Source: Oryza sativa Japonica Group (taxonomy: Eukaryota; Streptophyta; Magnoliopsida; Poales; Poaceae). From it: a stretch of 64,000 bases of DNA. Location of the stretch: positions 25,449,001 to 25,513,000 of the forward strand of contig NC_089042.1 in the NCBI RefSeq assembly GCF_034140825.1. The letters are read 5' to 3'. Both the position numbers and the translations under genes were made by a program. Numbering within the stretch: position 1 is the stretch's first letter; the number at the start of each line of letters is the position of its first letter. This document shows, one piece after another, positions 10,767 through 23,542 of this stretch. Below the pieces are notes generated by a model. The model searched no databases. It worked only from the letters and a program-made list of their open reading frames with translations, and was not told the origin of the DNA.

Positions 10767-13700
10767 ATGGAGTACCACCACCGGCCGCATTCGCCGCCGC
10801 CGTCGGACGACGACGTCGTCGTCATCCAGATGAACGCCGCCGCCATCGCCGCCGTCGACGAGTGGAGCTCCACCAACGAGGTGGACGACGCCGCCGCCGG
10901 CAAGGGCGGCGGCCTCACCCGCCGGACCTTCAGCCAGGCCTACAAGATGAAGCACCGGACGCCACTGGTAAATACGCAGTCCATTTCCGCTGATTTCATG
11001 CGCCATTCTTGGTGTTCTTCTCCTCCTTTTGTCGATCGATTCGATCTGCGGTTTGTGGTTGATGTGATCGATCGATCTGTGGATTGGGATTTGGGGAAAA
11101 AATTGCAGGAGTTCACGTGGAGGCAGGTGGCGTTGCTGAGCTTCCAGTCGCTGGGGGTGGTGTACGGAGACCTGGGGACGTCGCCGCTGTACGTGTTCTC
11201 GTCGATCTCGCTGGACGACCCCGGCGAGGCGGACTTCGTCGGAATCCTCAGCATCATCCTCTGGACCTTCACCATGATCTGCCTCGTCAAGTACGTCTTC
11301 ATCGTCCTCAAAGCTGACGACCATGGAGAAGGTATATATCTGCACTATACACTCCGTACTCGTAAAGGAAGTTGTTTTGGACTGTGACACGGTCTCCAAA
11401 ACACAACTTTGACTTCTTTTTTCTATAAAAATATTTATTGAAAAGTGATATATGTATACCTTTATGAAAGTATTTTTCAAGACAAATCTACTCATATAAT
11501 TTTTACATTTTCAAACTCAACGACTTGAGTGTTATTCATGATTTATATTACCAAGGTTTGACTTAAACATTGCCCTAAACGATTTTCTTTATGAGTATGG
11601 TGGGAGTATATCACTATATATAGATATATAATTCGGATCTATTTGCCAATCACTTCTTTTTTACTACTAGATCAACGCTCAACAATTCGCGTGTCAATCC
11701 TTTTATTGTCATGGAATAACCTTTTGTTGGAAGAAAACTGTATTTTGGTGTACCTTGATAAGTATAGAAGTGCATCCGTCCCAAAATACAGAAATCTAGG
11801 ATTGAATGAGACATATCCCAGAACTATCAATCTAAACATACATATGTCTATATTAATAATCATAAGATATGTCTCATCTGGTTCTAGATTTTTATATTTT
11901 GGGACGAAAAGAGTAGTAGATGAAAAACAAGAAAATCACAAGTTACACTAAATTTTAGATTGTGCAGGTTTAGTGTGTTACACGTTTAATATACTAATAG
12001 AGCCGACCGACAAATAGCAAAATTGAAGTAAATCATTTAGTATTAATTTTCCTCAATAATTTTTACAAAAACATCATGCCATTTTAAACATACGTGCGGT
12101 GAAACTTTCGAAACATATAATATCAATATCTCTCTTTTTTTTCAAAATTATGACTGGATACATGAAAATCATACAGATAGATTGATCCATCTATAATAAT
12201 CTCCCAATTTTATAAGGCTTAGATTGATCATCTATAATCTCCTAATTTTATAGGGCTTCTCGAGTGCATGTTCTTTCATTCAATTCTCCTAATTTTGTGA
12301 TATATTTGTGCTTAATTATCCTGTGAAAGGTGGCACTTTTGCGCTGTACTCGCTTCTGCGTCAGCATGTGAATTTCAAGGGAAACATGCCAGTGCCAGTC
12401 ACACACTTGGCATCTGACATCAACCTCAAGTTCCACAGTAAGAAGAGGATTCTGACGTCCAAGCTCCTCAAGTTCTTGGAACAAAGCACAAAATGGCAGG
12501 CAGTCATTACCTACATCGTGCTTGCTGGGACTTGCATGGTGCTAGGAGATGGTGCCCTCACTCCAGCCATCTCAGGTGTGCATATCATATCCAGCCTTTT
12601 CTGATTAGGCACTTATAAAGAGTGTAGGATAATAGTGTATATTTTTGTGAAGTTGTTAGCATCTCAACAGACGAAATGAAATGGTCCTGTTCACTCTGAT
12701 GTCTACCTTACCAAATTTTAGTAATGCCAAAATTTTACATGTTGCGGTTGTGATGTGTAAGTAGTTTTTAGTTTGCAATCTTTGTCAAGATTTTGAGAGA
12801 GATTCTAGAACTACCAAACTTTTAGTGGAGTTAATTTTTAACAGTGCTTAGTTTGTTACTTTGCCAAATTTTGGTAAAGCCAAAATTTGATAGGGTTAAT
12901 TTTGACAACAAAGGGAACAGCCTCGAGGTGTTGTAGGGAGCAGTTTTTGTGCCATGCTAGCATGTAGTTTGCAGATCAATTTTCATTGAATTTGAATGCC
13001 CTGATGCATGTTTCTTTCTTAAAAAATGTATTCAGTTCTGTCAGCTGTTCAAGGAATCCAATCAAGATCTTCAAGCATAACACAAGGTAACAACTAGTTG
13101 TTTCTTCACCTTTGTATTGCCAACCATTATAATTTAGATAGTGGCATTCTTTCGCATGGCTAGAGAATAAAAAATAAACTGACATTCCTTCTCATTGTTT
13201 CAGCTCATGTTGTGTTGCTATCTGTGATTATCTTGTTCATACTATTCTTCTTCCAAAAACATGGCACAAGCAAAGTCAGCTTCACTTTTTCTCCCATTAT
13301 GATCTTGTGGTTTACATTCGTTGCATTCATTGGATTGTACAATATCATCAAGCACTATCCACCAATTCTGAAAGCTGTGTCGCCCCATTACATAATCATA
13401 TACTTCATAAGGAACAAAAGAGCGGCCTGGGAGACACTTGGAGCAATTGTTCTATGCATAACAGGTTAGTAATATATCGAGAGAAAAAAAAAACATCTAC
13501 TAGTTTTGCTTCTGGCCAATTAATCTACTAATGACTAAACAGCTGTACTCATAATCAGGTGCTGAAGCTATGTTTGCTGACTTGGGTCATTTCAACAAAT
13601 CATCAATCCAGGTACATGCATGGTCATTAAATTTTAAATATAATAACATAAGTACTTACCGTGATCTTGAACTTTACCCTGTATCCTGCAGATGGCATTT

Positions 13701-15282
13701 TCAGTCATAGTTTATCCATCAATGATCCTTGCGTATGCCGGGCAGGCAGCATTTTTGGTCAAGAACCCTTCAAAGCTCAGCACGACGTTCTACAGTAGTA
13801 CTCCAGAGCCACTATTTTGGCCCATGTTTATCATAGCAACTTTGGCTGCTATTGTTGCGAGCCAAGCATTGATATCAGCCAGCTTCTCCATCATTCGACA
13901 ATCAATTGCTTTGGGTTGTTTTCCAAGAGTTACCATGAAGCATACCTCAGGCAAACATGAAGGCCAAGTATACTCTCCAGAGATCAATTACTTTTTGATG
14001 GTTGCGTGCATCTTAATTACTGTTGGGTTTAAGGGTGGACCAGAGATAGGGCAAGCCTTTGGTAAGCAATCTAATCATATATACTCTTGCCATTTCTAAT
14101 TGTTAATTTCTCTTTTACTTTTTGTATGAAAATGTTGTAGTTGCAGAGACTTCAAACTCATGAAAAAGGGCTAAATTGCACCCAACACATAACATTATAA
14201 ATGTTTTTAACATACATATGTGCTCGTGTGTGGTTGGTTGTCAAAACACAGATGGGTATTGCATAAAATTAAAAAAAAAAGTATTCTATAGAAAAGCCAT
14301 GTCTAACCAGTTGGAATTATCAAGTTACTAGAAACACCACTGCTGGTACCATAGAAACATCAAGGAGAGCACATCTCTATTTGGACAGATGTAAATGACA
14401 ATACTATGTGCTAAAAATTAACACACATTTGTTGTCACCAGACTGAATAATTTCTTATGGTCTGCAGGCGTGGCAGTGATATTTGTTATGCTTTTTACAA
14501 CAAACCTGATGACAGTGGTCATGCTTATAATATGGGAAAGTAACATTGCACTTGCCAGTCTATTTTTTGTTTTTTTCTTTTCCATCGAAGGCATTTACAT
14601 GACCTCGTTAATGAACAAGATTCTACAAGGTGGCTGGGTTCCATTTGCCATTACTGCATTTTTCCTGATAATTACACTATCTTGGACTTATGGAAGAAGT
14701 AAGAAGGGTGAATATGAACTTGCCAATGTGATGGAAAGGGAGGAATTTATTAAGACAGTAACAACGAGAAGCCGAGTACCTGGAGTATGCATCTTCTGCA
14801 CGGATATGATGAATGGCATCCCGCCGATTGTGCGCCATTATGTTCAGCATGTGGCTTCCCTCCGTGAACTGATGGTGTTTGTCACTATCAGGGTTCTTCC
14901 GGTGAGAACTGTCCTTCCTGAAGAGCGCTTCATCATAGACAAGCTAGAGCCAGTGGGTGTCTACAGGTGCATAGTCCAATATGGCTATATGGACAACCAC
15001 AATATGGAGGGTGACGATTACGTTGCATCAGTTATTGCATCCCTCAAGGAAATAGCTGAGAATGATGATGAGATTCTGGTGTTGGATTCAGCTTTGATAA
15101 ATGGATCAACCTTTGTTCTTGGCAGGACTATCATAAAGATGGGAACTAGGCACAACTGTTTGAAGCGCTTTTTTATTAATAACCTTTACAGGTTCTTGCA
15201 AAAGAACTTCAGATCCAACATGTCCAGTCTAAAGATAAATCCTGGTAAAACCTTGCAAGTTGGAATGCTATATGAGATTTGA
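10767..15282 (+). CDS. HAK26: HAK/KUP/KT potassium transporter
   Basis: A membrane transporter for high-affinity potassium uptake or redistribution, usually H+-coupled. Eight exons join in frame: 10767-10967, 11109-11331, 12330-12575, 13036-13086, 13204-13464, 13559-13611, 13692-14061 and 14468-15282. They give 739 aa plus stop, a normal family length. The first transmembrane region carries the family hallmark [13 protein letters not shown] (about residues 84-96). Other family blocks are [27 protein letters not shown] and [11 protein letters not shown]. About a dozen hydrophobic segments precede a hydrophilic C-terminal domain encoded mostly by the last exon. The N-terminus is acidic and alanine-rich. 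The 11332-12329 intron contains a Stowaway MITE. The 739-aa length and the neighbouring genes match my memory of rice OsHAK26, so the family call is near certain and the exact symbol likely. All splice sites follow GT..AG. Confidence 0.93.
11767..11913. mobile_element. Stowaway MITE in HAK intron 2
   Basis: The ends are inverted repeats around ATCCGTCCCAAAATACAGAA and ATTTTGGGACGAA, flanked by TA. Inner arms (CTAGGATTGAATGAGACATA versus ATGTCTCATCTGGTTCTAG) also pair, so it can form a long hairpin in the intron. Confidence 0.65.
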
Positions 15283-16291
15283 AGAAGGTGACCAATTGTG
15301 GATGCATAAATGTGAAGTGTTAGCTAGAATGCTAGATTGCTGAAATTGGCAGACAGACAAGTTTTTCTTGATTATAAATGTCACAGAATTGTTTGGATGT
15401 GACCCATATTTTCTTAGCATGCAAACCATCTGCAATAATTGTCCTGTGAGTAGATGACCAAGTTATATACACTTTTGGGATAATTTTATTAGTGGGATGC
15501 AATTCTCTTTTTTTCTCCCCTAATATTTCACACTCTAAACTGCACCAACTTGTAGGCTGGTTAGTGAATGGTAAAGAAAAAATGTTGCACAGTGTGCAAT
15601 TTATGTACACATACCATTCTCATTTATTTTCCAGTTGTATTTTGATAAGATGGTTATCTAAATCATATTCTTTGGTGAAAGTGTAAACCTCCTTGTAAAA
15701 CAATATAGATCTTAATGTTGCAATGCTCCACTATAGGCATCACTGTCATAATCATGTTCCAGTGAAGATGCACTGTCATAATCATGTTCCAGGGAAGATG
15801 TATGAATTTTCTTAGCCTATTATTTAGTTCCTACAGAAAACTAGTTTTCCACAAATGGTAAGAGTTCTGCTCTGGTTATTGATGTCGACCTTGTAAGGAT
15901 TATGTTCCACCATACATGTGGACTCTGTACTTATTAAGTTAGTACAGTTCTGACCAAATACCATTAACAATGGCAACACCTAAAAAAGAATATTCCTAAC
16001 TTAATTATACCGCTGCCAAAGTGCCAATGGGTTCATCATCTTGGTTGATACTTTGACAGATTATAAAATATAAGAGGACCAAAAGTAGATAACTTGTCAT
16101 TTTATACCAAAAAATGTATTTGTCAGAGTAGCATGCCAATAAGAAAATAACAGAAAACAACTTGTGGACAGGTTGAGAGTATATTGGAAATCAATTGTAT
16201 AGAAATTCCACCTCCCTGGAGTTTCGATTTTTATTTGATGCCAAATCAATAGATCCGATGACTTTTTGAAAGCAAATTCTAATGATGAATA
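15283..16291. other. Convergent 3' region of the HAK and SDR genes
   Basis: No gene. Two near-identical 26-bp words (CACTGTCATAATCATGTTCCAG..) lie about 25 bp apart at 15740-15800. AT-rich 3' flanks occupy the rest. Confidence 0.5.
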
Positions 16292-17826
16292 TTACAGAGA
16301 AGAGAATATTGGAACACCAGGTAAGGTGGCACCAGAATCTACAATGAAGATGTTGCCAGTCACATATGATGATGTTTCATGGATCAGAAAACGAACCAGC
16401 GACGTCAATGCTGGATCAGTAGTGCCATGAGTCTTAAGTGGCACTATCTTTGAAACAACAGTGCTCAACCATTTCTTTTGCAATAGAGGAGCGGTTATCT
16501 CTGACTTGAAGATTCCAGGTGCTATTGAGTTCACTCTAATGCCATATGCTCCTAATTCCAAAGCCATTAGCTGCACAAGCATATCAAATATAGTTTGTTA
16601 CAAGCACATTAAACAAACGCCTGATGAGAATTATTGAGTAATAAGTATAGTACCTTTGTGGCATAATGCATGGCAGACTTGGAAGCTGCGTATCCAGTGG
16701 AGCCAGGCAGATGACCACGGTTAAGACCAGAAACAGAGGAAATGTTAATTACTGAACCCTTTAGCTTGGCATCACGCATGCGTCTACATACATGCTTGGC
16801 GACGAGCCATGATCCTGTGAGGTTTGTCTTGATAAGTGTCTCCCATTCATCCTCAGGCCAATCCAATGGTGAGTGCACACCTCCTGAAGTGTACAAGGAC
16901 AGAACTATATATATTACACTGCATCAAAGCCATTGTTCAAATATTTTACAACATGGTAAGTTCTTCTTTTAAGTCATATTAACATGTGTACCAAGATAGT
17001 TCCATTAATTCCAGAATTTTGTGACTGACAAATCTAATAGCCCAAATACTCAAGCAAAAGGCAGCCAAATTTGCGCATGCGTACCCTGGATGCATGTTGG
17101 AGATTACCATGACAAGAGTTTTACATTTCCAAGTTTAATTTGAAGAAACGCTCTGAACTATCCATCTCAACTTGGCCAATGCAAGTAAACAATTTGCAGT
17201 CATGCTTAATGGCGCAGTTGATCATTCTCGGCCAAAAGTATTGCACATGTGAGCTTAATTTAACAAGTATTTCCACATTGAGATGAACACAGACCTCTAA
17301 TTGAGGAAAGGGATAATTGAATACAAATGAAATCCTAGAGCAATCCAAAGTGGAAAAATCCCGGAGTGCCAATCTGATCAATTCAGCGCCCGTGGTGAGT
17401 AGGATGGAGGATTTGATTGGCACTAGAAAAAAATGCTCACAATTGAATACTCCTACTTGATAGAGCAAATCAGATTATACCTCGAAGGCCAGCGTTGTTG
17501 ATGAGGACGTCGATGCGGCCGAAGGCGTCCCAGGCGCTCTGCACGGCGGCCTCCAAGGCGGGCCCACCGGAGGCGACGTCGAGCTCGACGGCGGCCGCCG
17601 CCGCCGAAGCCCGGGGGGCGGAGGCGTTGATCTCGTCGCAGAGCGAGCGGAGGCGGTCGGCGCGGCGCGCGGCGGCGACGACCAGGCAGCCGGCGCGCGC
17701 CAGGTCGAGGCAGAACTCGCGGCCGAGCCCCGAGGAGGCGCCCGTCACCAGCACCACCCGCCCCTCCAGCCTGCTCCACGGCGGCGCCGCCGCCGCCGCC
17801 TCCTCCGGCCGTGACGACGACGCCAT
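16292..17826 (-). CDS. Short-chain dehydrogenase/reductase
   Basis: A classical SDR with a Rossmann fold, NAD(P)-dependent, resembling plant 3-oxoacyl-ACP-reductase-like or glucose/ribitol-dehydrogenase-like enzymes; the substrate is unknown. Three exons: 17481-17826, 16654-16883 and 16292-16570, giving 284 aa. The cofactor motif TGASSGLG is at residues 28-35, NNAG at 110-113, and the catalytic triad appears as Ser167 (NISSVSG), Tyr180 and Lys184 (YAASK). The PG motif after the active site ([12 protein letters not shown]) is present. The ATG at 17826 is the first in frame; codons upstream lack an ATG. Exon 1 is very GC-rich and alanine-rich, while exons 2-3 are near genome-average, a normal grass gene gradient. 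No targeting peptide is obvious, so a cytosolic location is inferred. The gene is head to head with the ENT gene across 1.1 kb. Confidence 0.9.
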
Positions 17827-18968
17827 CGTCGCCAGGAGGCTTTCGGAGTCCACAGTGATTGTTAAACCACACGTTATCTGCGGTGTACTGGTAAATTCCT
17901 GTGTTATATATCCAGCGTCAATGACAAGGATGTTACTCTAATATGCACCCTAAAAACCCTTTATAATTTTGCTACACATTTATCGATAAATTTAACCGAT
18001 GTTATTACAGTGCAACCGTAGTGTAATTATACTATAACTTATATGTAATTACATTGTAATTTATATGTAACTTCACATCATTTTAAATTGTTAGATTTGT
18101 TTCAAAATTTATGTATGTGAGGAAGTAAAAAAGTCACTCACACACATATGAGAAGATTCGTTGACACGATCCCCGTTTCACTAAAATAGTATGTTACGGA
18201 GAGATTTTTGAAAGTTACAGTGTAATTTTATGACGATTGAATTATAATTATATCTGTTAAATTTTTTATGGAAATTTTGTCAGTAGATATGTAGGTAATC
18301 CCCTCGAAATTAATCTACTCTTAGAGCATCCATAATATAGTCTAAAAGTGGTCCATAAGCAATACAATATTTGTTTCAGCCACCTATCAATATTGTGAAA
18401 CTAGACAACTAGTCCATAGCAAAGAAATAACGAAAACTACCCATAAACATATGGGCTACCCATAGAGAATTAAATATATTAGTTTTCTCTGCCTCTTCTC
18501 TCCTCCTAATAATAATGTAAGTTCATATAAATGGGTCTCATTTGTAATATACATTTCTGTTGCCCCTTAGAAAATAGAAAATACTTCAAGACTCGTCTCA
18601 CCGGTTCGCCGATAAGTTTTTCTTTTAAAACATTCTTAGCGAGTCTACCCGAAAATTTTACTTCTCTAATTTCACGATCGCGTTGAAGTAGTTGAACTCG
18701 CCTCATGATCAAAAAAAAAAAAAAAAACAGAAGTTGAACACGCCTCCCCCCTTGGCTCGTCGCCGACGCCTCCACCACCCTCGCGTTTCCCACCCGATTC
18801 CACCCCGAAACCCCTCAAATCGAGCGCGAATTCCTCTCCAATAGCTGCGGCTCCAGCCTCCGGTGGATTCTGGTCTCGCCGGATTCGAGCTCTGGTCGGC
18901 GGAGAGCACCGGATCCGGAGGTCACGCGGGCAATTGGTGTGCCCCGGAAGAACAAGAACCGGGAGACC
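17827..18968. promoter_or_regulatory. Shared upstream region of SDR and ENT genes
   Basis: The 1.14-kb gap separates divergent starts (17826 minus, 18969 plus). About 18323 onward begins with TTAGAGCATCC, the end type of a GAGCATC MITE family; the other end was not found. About 18713-18727 is an A-run. No core promoter element is clear enough to place. Confidence 0.4.
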
Positions 18969-21900
18969 ATGCAGTACCAACCCCTCGACAGCAGCGGTCA
19001 GTATCAGTCTAATTCGATCAATCTGTTGTTGTTTACGCGAGAGAGAATTGCTGAGAGGAAAGTCTTTGCTCGTTCTTGTGTGGCGCCAGTAGGTTTTTGT
19101 GTGATTCTTTGTAGGAGAGTTCATCGGCTTGCGGCCGTACTTTACTGTTAGATTATGGGAAATTTCGTTTGGAAATATATTAGCTGATGAAAGGATGTCC
19201 ACATTGTTAAACTCGGTCATACAGAAATTGCAAATATTATTTTTTGCTCCTCTAAAAAAATTATTATGCTTTTCCTGTGCGTTGTAAGTTGTTGTGAGTA
19301 TGGAAGATAAGTGATGGATTAATGGAGGTGGATTTTACAGGGAGGGGAATCTTTGAGGAAGGGTATTAACTCACCTAAATGTGTATAATGCCTTGTGTTA
19401 AATATATATTGTGAAGAAGGGGAGATTCGTAGCGTTGTAGAGTAGTATGAGGTGAGGAATTGAGGATGTGCTGTTATGGAGATTACATACAAGTAATTGT
19501 AGCTTGTCAGGAATTAGGACGTGGCTATTTTGGTAGAATTGTCAATTAATTACTTAAAAGGAGCATCCACATATGTAGAGAATATCTAGATATGATTTTG
19601 CGAAACCTCAAACTCTTGACAATGTGTGTATTCAGTATTTCAATGGTATTGACTATGCCCTTGACTGCAGGCACTGATGACGACCTTCCTCCGACATACC
19701 AACCTAGAGGACCAAGAGTGATTTTCAATGGAAATGGATCACTTCCTCAACCAAACCTACACAGCAACGTGGACAGAGAAATACGTCAGATCGAGCAACA
19801 AGCGTACACTGGTGTTCTCAGAGCATTTAAAGTGCAGTCTGATGCTATAACTTGGGTAATTTCAACAATGGAAATCCTAAATTGTAATTGTCCCCTTCCT
19901 ACCATTCTTTTATGAAAACATTATGTTGACTTTTGTAGGAGAAAGAAAGTCTAATAACTGAACTGAGGAAAGAATTGCAAATTTCTGATAAGGAACACCG
20001 AGTGCTCTTAAAAGGGGTTACTGAAGAGGAGGCTGTCTGTAGAATAAGGTATCATTCAGAAGCACTTCCATTTAGTGAAATGTACATCAATATCAACTTC
20101 AGTAATAACTGCAATATGATCAAGTTGTGATTTTCACATTTCTTAACTTATGTAGGCAATCAAGACAGACAGGTGGAACACAGTCCAGCTCTCACCATAG
20201 CAGTGTAGTTCATACTCCGGTACCTGCAAAGAGGCAGAAGAAATCCCATTCAGTCCCTGTGACCCCCCAGGCCCCTGTCATTACTATGCATGCAGTGGTG
20301 GGCAAGAAGGTAAGCAAATACAATCTGTTTGGAGTATTATGGACTTTGCTGTCCACCAGCAAGAGTTTTTTTTTTTTATATTTGTTCCTTGGTGACCATT
20401 GGTCAAGCATTTACAGATGTGCAAATATTTGCTTGTCCAACCTGCACCACATAACCACCCACACACAAACAATAAATAAAAATCAGATAGGCATTTTGGA
20501 TATGTATGGTGATAGATTTTTTTTTTTTTTGGAATCGCTGCCATTTCAACCGCTCTTGCTTGTTTTGGGCAATTTTTCGACTGTTTGCTTCAATTTCCTG
20601 TTATGCACACAGTTATTCTACGAGGGGAAGGGAAGAGGTGGTTCTGTGCTAATTTGTTGGACCACATGCAAGACAACTCAACCAAGGGCCTTACAAACAG
20701 AAACTTTGAGGATTAATTTAGCGTTTTTTTTAATACTTGAAATGAGTCTGGAAGGAATTCTCTTTAGCTGCGCGCTGTCTTGATCTACATATGGAAGTTC
20801 TTTAGTTTGTGTGTTGCTTTTTCTTCTTGATTGCTCGATTAATGCCTACTATTTTTTCTTGGAGATCATGCTTCATCATCCATTTATTGTCCTTTAACTA
20901 TATTCAACAAAGAGCGATTACTTTATCTTGACAGATGCTAGTTCATGTTATATAATGGGTTTCAGCTAATCAAGGTCTCTTATATCAGGGTGGTCGGCAG
21001 GCATCTGATCGTGTATTGAAGCGGCTTCCTAGCAATAATAGTCCTATGTTGGGTTCAAGCAGGAGAAGAGGAAGGCTACACCCAAATGAACTGATAAAGG
21101 GATATTCTCCATTAGATGGGTTTGGCATACCTAATACCGGCAATGTTGTAATGGAGGTACACATTTCTCAAAAAAATAAGGTGATTAAATAGAATATTAG
21201 CATCATCAGGTTTATGCAGATGTATGTTGTCAACAGGTTGAGAAGGTATTATCCAATCCAAATATGCTTGAAATTGAGAAGGCAATGAAACTTCTTAGAG
21301 TAAGTTAGCGTTGTTCTAATTTCGCCTGTAATTCCATTCAGAAGATGAACAAAGAATGTTTAGCATCCCTTTCTTCTCCTAAAATCACAACAAAGATGAT
21401 TATCTCTGTAGGATCAGGAGCAATCATTGCTTGATGCAATTGCAAGACTTGACGAAGCATCTGATGGTGAAAATGGTAAGTTATCTTCTTTTGTTTGAAT
21501 TGAAAAATATGATATTTGCAATGACTACCTATGTTCAGAAGTGTTTGTATGGATTTGCAAATACGAACTTGAGACTCAATGTCATTTATATGCTAGGCAG
21601 CATTTATTTACTTCTTATGGGAGATTGTGGCATATAAGGCAGTTGCATATGTTGTTATGTATACTGAAATGGTAATCAAGTATGCAAGGCTGCCTTGGTC
21701 CTTGGGGCATGACTGTTCAGGATATCCTCCCCCAAAATTTCGAAAATAAAGTATCAAAAGTTCTAGTTTGAGTTAACTGATGGCTTAATATGTGTATTTA
21801 CCTTTCAAAATCCCCTTGCCTTCTTATTCTGAGCAAAAGTGGGAAATGACCAGTTAAATTTGGTCCTTACCTCTCACTAGTCTGTCTGGAACGCTGGACA

Positions 21901-22249
21901 TAGTATAGAACCTTTATGTTTTATTCAAATTGAAGACCAATTCTACCTCCAACAATATATGAAACTGTTATTAATAGATGCTAGTACTATATCCTGCTAT
22001 GAAGGGCTGTAAAATGAAATCACAATTCGGGTATGCTAAGTTATGCACATCATCGATTTGGTCTCAGGTGGGACGTCTTAAGCTAGACCAAACCCAAATA
22101 CTGTCTAGCTACTCAGCGAACATGTGGAATAACATGATGCATTGCACATTACTTATGATCTTGATCAATTTCACTAACCGCTGTTTATACTTTATATAAC
22201 AGAAGATATTGTGCTCGTTGCAAGCCAACTAGGTACTACCGTTGCATGA
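18969..22249 (+). CDS. ENT-domain (EMSY N-terminal-like) nuclear protein
   Basis: Eight exons (18969-18996, 19671-19855, 19939-20048, 20156-20309, 20989-21156, 21237-21299, 21412-21475, 22203-22249) join in frame to 272 aa. Residues about 45-105 form an ENT domain (REIRQIEQQAYTGVLRAFKV.., KELQISDKEHRVLLKGV), the helical dimer module of EMSY that plant EML proteins share. Plant EMLs act with chromatin regulators in defence and development. The middle is basic and Ser/Pro-rich (AKRQKKSHS, SSRRRGRL), nuclear-signal-like. The C-terminal segment (EVEKVLSNPNMLEIEKAMKLL.. DAIARLDEASD) looks like a coiled coil. The Agenet/Tudor-like domain typical of Arabidopsis EMLs is not seen; the 679-bp intron 4 shows none of its codons. 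So this is either a short ENT-only form or a missed exon. The start is the first ATG, after a purine-poor leader. Confidence 0.82.
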
Positions 22250-22821
22250 CATCGGTGGTCATGGCATCACTTGCTGGTGACGTCTTGAGCTTTAGAACTG
22301 CAGGCACTAACTGGATACCCACTTCAGACGGTGGGTGAAGATGGAAACTCATGTGAAGAATGCAAGGTCGGCCAGATATATTGGTCGACATGAATTGTGA
22401 ATTTGTGGTTGGAATATATATTGTTAGAGATCTCCATATCTTGTATTGTTGCAATGGTATTTTCTTTGCAAATGTAGAGATAACTGCCCTAAAAATAGAG
22501 CGTAGATGAAACCCCCTTTCTCCTTCAGAAATGGGGACATAAATTAGTAGGTTGTAAATTATTTGCTTCTGTGCCATCCGTGCCTGCAAAGAAATTGCGG
22601 CACTGTACAGTATGCAGCGCGCTATCCTGTATCAAGAAAATTATTTTATGAATCCTGTGACTAATATGAATCTGTGTAAAAAGGTTTGGAGAAACTCATT
22701 TGCAACACGTTCTGCAAAGCGATCTGGCATGTGACTCAGTGATTGCATCTTGTACGGCGGGCACAGCATTAATGAATTCTGCGAAGAAAACAGAATTACT
22801 CGTGTAATAAACTGAACAAAA
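22250..22821. other. 3' flank of the ENT gene
   Basis: Likely 3' untranslated sequence and intergenic DNA; no second gene seen before the tRNA. Confidence 0.5.
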
Positions 22822-22894
22822 GCGGGGATAGCTCAGTTGGGAGAGCGTCATACTGAAGATCTGAAGGTCGCGTGTTCGATCCACGCTCACCGCA
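22822..22894 (+). tRNA. tRNA-Phe (GAA)
   Basis: 73 nt with the full cloverleaf of plant tRNA-Phe. The acceptor stem starts GCGGGGA and ends CACCGCA. The D arm is GCTCAGTTGGGAGAGC, the anticodon loop CTGAAGA gives anticodon GAA, and the T arm carries GTTCGATCC. Internal A and B boxes are present, no intron is needed, and a T-run (22910-22919) about 15 nt downstream can end Pol III transcription. One base differs from the plant consensus as I recall it: T at 22851 (tRNA position 30) where G is expected, giving a U-C mismatch in the anticodon stem. It may be a working variant or an early pseudogene. Confidence 0.9.
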
Positions 22895-22929
22895 TGATTT
22901 AAAATCTTCTTTTTTTTTTGGCCATTTCT

Positions 22930-23260
22930 TGCAAGCCAGATGAATTTTATTCCAACTTTTGCCAGCAATGTGAAAAACGTTAAACCTCCACCCTTTTCCA
23001 ACTTTTACCAGCCAGAGAAAAATGTTACAGCAAAGCTGAAACACAGGTGAAATTTCTTCGAACTTTTGCCAGCCAGGTGAAGAATGTTAAAGCTCAGCTG
23101 AGACATGTGCATTCAGATATGCATGTAACAACTTCCAACAGCAATACCAGATTACAGAATCCCACTCGAGTTTATTGCGGTTAAATGATGATGCCACATT
23201 GACACCATATGTTCTTGATTCGATTCATGCCATATTGACACCAATGTGTCCTGATTCAGT
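22930..23260. repeat. Degenerate short tandem repeats after the tRNA
   Basis: Three diverged copies of a unit of about 50-60 bp begin with AACTTTTGCCAGCC-like words (about 22950-23105). Then two copies of a unit of about 40 bp centred on ATTGACACCA..TGATTC (about 23190-23260). No coding frame; the rest to 23542 is the 3' flank of the bromodomain gene. Confidence 0.6.
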
Positions 23261-23542
23261 GTAGGTTACAGAATCCAGTCAAAAACATATCCTACAAAAC
23301 CAGCCTTAAGGTGAACACGATTCTTTCACCAAAGTTCTTAATCTTTCATGAAGTATCGAGGTGAGAGTGAAACCAGATGTTCCATCGTTCATCTCCCGCC
23401 AAAAAGCAACAAAAATTCTCCCACCTCCTCGCTACAACAATTGGCGCCAAAACACAAAAACAAAAGGTTTTTTTCTACCGCCAACCCCTACAAACATTTA
23501 CACCCGCAGCCTTTCCCGCCACCTCCCCATTCCGACGACCGT

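Noticed and set aside
10758-11495. Long minus-strand frame opposite HAK exons 1-2
   Set aside because: It lies antisense to well-supported exons in GC-rich DNA and has no family resemblance.
17854-17872. Upstream start for the SDR gene
   Set aside because: The ATG at 17872 is out of frame and the in-frame codon at 17853 is GTG; ATG 17826 is the first usable start.
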